From: Bradyrhizobium sp. 21
Lineage (GTDB): Bacteria; Pseudomonadota; Alphaproteobacteria; Rhizobiales; Xanthobacteraceae
Reading direction: 5' to 3'
Length of the DNA: 64,000 nucleotides
NCBI RefSeq assembly: GCF_023073335.1
Contig: NZ_JADPJG010000015.1
Span: 1 to 64,000, forward strand
Position 1 is the stretch's first letter. Every line of letters starts with the position of its first letter. A model generated the notes under the pieces. The model saw only the letters and a list, made by a program, of their open reading frames with translations, did not search any database and was not told the origin of the DNA. The position numbers were made by a program, and so were the translations under genes. Positions 61,238 to 64,000 of this stretch are shown piece by piece.

Positions 61238-62866
61238 ATGGCGCAAGCCAAGACCCAGCAGGCCAAAACCCAGTTCGGCTATCGCCGCCATTCCGATCAG
61301 GATCGTCCCGGCCAGGGCCCGGCCGAGCATCCGGTCGTGATCGTTGGTGCTGGTCCGGTCGGGCTGTCGCTGGCAATTGATCTCGCCCAACGCGGCCAGC
61401 GCGTCGTACTCCTGGATGATGCCGACCGCATCGGCGAGGGCTCCCGTGCGATCTGCTTCTCGAAACGTTCACTGGAATATTGGGACCGGCTCGGCGTCGG
61501 CGACCGCATGGTCGAGAAAGGCGTGGTTTGGAGCGTTGGCCGCATTTTCCATGGCGAGTCACAGCTCTACCAGTTCAACCTGCTGCCGGAGGACGGCCAC
61601 AAGCGGCCCGCCTTCATCAACCTCCAGCAATATTACGCCGAGGCGTATCTGGTCGATCGCATCAGCGATCTGCCAGATATCAACCTGCGCTGGCGCAACA
61701 AGGTGACGGCGCTGGAGAGCCGCAACGATTCCGTTGCGCTGACGATCGAGACGCCGGAGGGGGCCTATCGACTGCATGCGCAATATGTCGTCGCCTGCGA
61801 TGGCGCGCGCTCCTCGCTGCGGCAGATGGTCGGCGCCGACTTCGCAGGCCAGGTGTTCGAGGATCAGTTTTTGATCGCCGACGTCAAGATGACCGCGGAG
61901 TTCCCGACCGAGCGCTGGTTCTGGTTCGATCCGCCGTTTCATGCCGGACGTTCGGCGCTGCTGCACCGGCAGCCCGACGACGTCTGGCGCATCGATCTCC
62001 AGCTCAGCCGCGACGCCGATCCTCTCACCGAAAAGAAGCCCGAGAACGTGCGGCCGCGGATCGCGCGCATGCTCGGGCACGACAAGTTCGAGTTCGAGTG
62101 GATCTCACTCTACAAATTCCAGTGCCGGCGGATGGATCGCTTTCTCCATGGTCGCGTGGTTTTTGCGGGCGATTCCGCGCATCAGGTCTCGCCCTTCGGC
62201 GCGCGCGGCGCAAACTCGGGACTCGAAGACGCCGAAAACCTCTCCTGGAAGCTCGACCGCGTGCTGCGTGGGACTTCGCCTGCGAGCCTGCTCGAAAGCT
62301 ACCATGTCGAGCGCAGCGGAGCTGCCGACGAGAATATTCGCGAGTCCACCCGCTCGACCGATTTCATGGCGCCGAACTCGCATCAGGAGGCGCGCCTGCG
62401 CAAGGCGGTGCTGTCGCTGGCCAAGGAAACCGAGTTCGGCAAGCGCATGGTCAACGGCGGACGGCTCTCGGTGCCGTGCAGTTATGAGTCGCCACTGTCA
62501 TCGCCCGATACGGAAGCGTGGCGCGGCGGACCGTCTCCCGGCTGTTCCATGCTCGACGCGCCAATTGCGGAGCAGGCCTATCTGACGGATGCGTTCCGCA
62601 AGGGTGGAACGGACTTCACCTTGCTGTCGTTCAGCGATGGCGGTGCGATCGATGCGCCGGATGGTGTCAGGGATATCCGCATCGGCGGCGAGGGCGGGCT
62701 CGCGGGTCCCTCGGGCCTTGTTGCAAAGCGCTACGACGCCGAGCCGGGCGCGGCCTATCTGCTCAGGCCTGATGGTTACGTCGCGGCACGCTTTCGCCAT
62801 CCGACGCGCGCGGCGATCGCGACAGCATTGGCCCGGGCCCAAGGAATTGAGAAGGGTTTGAATTGA
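61238..62866 (+). CDS. FAD-dependent aromatic monooxygenase (MhpA/PHBH-like)
   Basis: A 542-residue flavoprotein hydroxylase. FAD-binding GAGPVGLSLAIDLAQRGQRV (about 38-57), the DG motif YVVACDGARSSLR (about 184-196) and the GD motif VVFAGDSAHQVSPFGARGAN (about 307-326) are intact; a thioredoxin-like tail (about 420-540) follows, as in 3-(3-hydroxyphenyl)propionate hydroxylase and relatives. It uses NAD(P)H and oxygen to hydroxylate a phenolic acid. GAGG precedes ATG 61238. DUF2783 and a second MBL gene follow on the same strand. Confidence 0.88.
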   Translation: MAQAKTQQAKTQFGYRRHSDQDRPGQGPAEHPVVIVGAGPVGLSLAIDLAQRGQRVVLLDDADRIGEGSRAICFSKRSLEYWDRLGVGDRMVEKGVVWSVGRIFHGESQLYQFNLLPEDGHKRPAFINLQQYYAEAYLVDRISDLPDINLRWRNKVTALESRNDSVALTIETPEGAYRLHAQYVVACDGARSSLRQMVGADFAGQVFEDQFLIADVKMTAEFPTERWFWFDPPFHAGRSALLHRQPDDVWRIDLQLSRDADPLTEKKPENVRPRIARMLGHDKFEFEWISLYKFQCRRMDRFLHGRVVFAGDSAHQVSPFGARGANSGLEDAENLSWKLDRVLRGTSPASLLESYHVERSGAADENIRESTRSTDFMAPNSHQEARLRKAVLSLAKETEFGKRMVNGGRLSVPCSYESPLSSPDTEAWRGGPSPGCSMLDAPIAEQAYLTDAFRKGGTDFTLLSFSDGGAIDAPDGVRDIRIGGEGGLAGPSGLVAKRYDAEPGAAYLLRPDGYVAARFRHPTRAAIATALARAQGIEKGLN

Positions 62867-62874
62867 GGTCTCGC

Positions 62875-63099
62875 ATGCCGCTTTCCACCAGCTCCAATTT
62901 CGGGCGACCCGACGATGCCTTTCGCGCCATTGTCGAAGCGCATCGTGGCTTCACCGACGAGCAGAGCGCCGATTTCGATGCGGCCCTGGTGCTGATCCTC
63001 GCCAACCATATCGGCGACATCGACGTGCTGCGCGAGGCGATCGGGCTCGCCAAACGCCGCATGATCGACGGCCAGCAACAGCAACAGCAACAACAATAG
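62875..63099 (+). CDS. DUF2783 protein with poly-glutamine tail
   Basis: A 74-residue protein. The body (DDAFRAIVEAHRGFTDEQSA, LVLILANHIGDIDVLREAIG) is DUF2783, often found beside flavin monooxygenases; function unknown. It ends in eight glutamines encoded by alternating CAG/CAA codons (63073-63096), a microsatellite-like tract that may vary in length. Starts nine bases after the monooxygenase stop. Confidence 0.75.
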   Translation: MPLSTSSNFGRPDDAFRAIVEAHRGFTDEQSADFDAALVLILANHIGDIDVLREAIGLAKRRMIDGQQQQQQQQ

Positions 63100-63123
63100 C
63101 CCTGTGACTCAAAGGATGAACTG

Positions 63124-64000
63124 ATGGCGAAGAACTTCGCATCCACTGGCGATCTCTCCGAGAAGACAATCACCTTCTCCGAGATCGGCACCGATCTCTA
63201 CGCCTTCACCGCGGAGGGCGATCCGAACACGGCTATCATCGTCGGCGACGACGGCTGTCTGGTGTTCGACGCGCAGTCGACGCCGGCGATGGCCAACAAG
63301 GTGATCGAGCGCGTCAAGACCGTCACCGACAAGCCGATCAAATATGTGGTGCTGTCGCATTATCACGCCGTGCGCGTGCTCGGTGCCTCCGCCTACAAAG
63401 CGCAAGGCATCGTCGCTTCGCAGGAAACCTATCGGCTGATCGAGGAGCGTGGACAGCAGGATTGGGATTCCGAATACGGCCGCTTCCCGCGTCTGTTTCA
63501 GGATGCCGAGAGCATTCCCGGCCTGACCTGGCCGACGCTCACGTTCGAAGGCGAGATGTCGATCTATCTCGGCAAGCGCGAGGTGCGCCTGATGCAACTC
63601 GGCGCCGGCCACACCTCCGGCGATATCGTCGCCTGGGTGCCGGATGCCGAGGTGATGTTCTCCGGCGATCTCATCGAATATCATTCGGCCTGCTATTGCG
63701 GCGATGCGCATCTGCGTGAGTGGCCGCTGACGCTGAACGAGATCCGCAACTTCAATCCCAAGGCGATCGCGCCGGGCCGCGGTGATGCGCTCAACGGCGT
63801 CGCCACCGTGCGCGAGGCCATCGCGATGACGCGCGACTTCGTCACCTCGCTCTATGGCGCCGCAGAAATCTCGGTCGCCAAGGGCCGCACTCTGAAGGAA
63901 TCGATGGCGGCCACGCGCGAAGTGATGGATCCGAAATTTTCGAGCTTCGCCATCTACGAGCACTGCCTGCCCTTCAACGTCTCGCGCGCCTATGATGAGG
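63124..64000 (+). CDS. MBL-fold protein with altered metal motif, runs off the window
   Basis: The frame is open to the window end (at least 292 residues); its continuation is outside. It reads as a metallo-beta-lactamase-fold protein: VVLSHYHAVRVLGASAYKAQ (about 77-96), LGAGHTSGDIVAWVPDAEVM and FSGDLIEYHSACYCGDAHLR. The key motif HxHxDH is HYHAVR: the two histidines remain but Asp-His is Val-Arg, so the second metal site is probably lost. The GHTSGD His and SGDL Asp are kept. It follows the DUF2783 gene by 24 bases in the same operon. Confidence 0.8.
   Translation, partial: MAKNFASTGDLSEKTITFSEIGTDLYAFTAEGDPNTAIIVGDDGCLVFDAQSTPAMANKVIERVKTVTDKPIKYVVLSHYHAVRVLGASAYKAQGIVASQETYRLIEERGQQDWDSEYGRFPRLFQDAESIPGLTWPTLTFEGEMSIYLGKREVRLMQLGAGHTSGDIVAWVPDAEVMFSGDLIEYHSACYCGDAHLREWPLTLNEIRNFNPKAIAPGRGDALNGVATVREAIAMTRDFVTSLYGAAEISVAKGRTLKESMAATREVMDPKFSSFAIYEHCLPFNVSRAYDE

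Overview
The window is GC-rich, densely packed alphaproteobacterial chromosome, most likely Bradyrhizobium or a close relative. This rests on protein style (FixJ-like and hybrid-kinase signalling, DUF1236, DUF1488, short Bradyrhizobium-type basic proteins) and on intergenic palindromic repeats typical of that genus. No rRNA, tRNA, CRISPR array, prophage, transposase or replication origin was recognised. The first gene (cheW end) and the last (an MBL-fold protein) are cut by the window edges.

Layout. 1-3.5 kb: end of a chemotaxis operon (cheW, cheY, cheR, PilZ protein), two stand-alone response regulators and one small unknown. 3.6-7.6 kb: a response regulator overlapping a large hybrid histidine kinase. 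7.8-14.9 kb: a divergent GntR regulator and a six-gene operon (NitT/TauT-type ABC transporter, IlvD/Edd aldonate dehydratase, RraA-family protein, Tat-exported SMP-30 lactonase), read as a complete route for taking up and cleaving an aldonolactone or aldonate. 15-22 kb: oligopeptidase B, an MBOAT O-acyltransferase with an SGNH-like partner, an alanine/serine-glyoxylate-type aminotransferase and a secreted SNase-like protein. 22-28 kb: a large unknown protein, a pseudo-caspase, an orphan membrane-fusion protein and a periplasmic lactonase-like beta-propeller. 28.5-35 kb: a 40-aa membrane protein, a chemoreceptor, and an AraC-regulated group (alpha/beta-hydrolase remnant, NDH-2-like oxidoreductase, MBL hydrolase). 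35-39 kb: small, partly degenerate genes (S21-like gene, DUF1488, a coupled pair, secreted DUF1236 protein). 39-52 kb: a GGDEF/EAL protein, LysM and LTXXQ-type envelope proteins, a class III nucleotide cyclase, an AsmA protein and a Crp-type regulator. 52-59.4 kb: a ParDE module, then an RND pump, its adaptor, an OmpA-like protein and a second pseudo-caspase with TPRs, all on the minus strand. 59.7-64 kb: a MarR-controlled group with two MBL proteins, an aromatic-ring FAD monooxygenase and a DUF2783 protein.

How parts may work together. Three ideas deserve attention. First, 8.6-14.9 kb looks like a self-contained periplasm-to-cytosol aldonate pathway whose aldolase step may be carried by an RraA-family protein. 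Second, two paralogous caspase-like proteins have both lost the His-Cys dyad, and each lies near a membrane-fusion protein carrying the same CFSD motif, which suggests a duplicated envelope or efflux-linked module. Third, a cyclase gene and a Crp-type regulator with a CRP-like recognition helix lie 2.6 kb apart, and TGTGA-type palindromes occur upstream of both pseudo-caspase regions and of the regulator itself. These are inferences from motifs and layout. Gene coordinates are direct readings, with starts chosen by ribosome-binding sites where visible.
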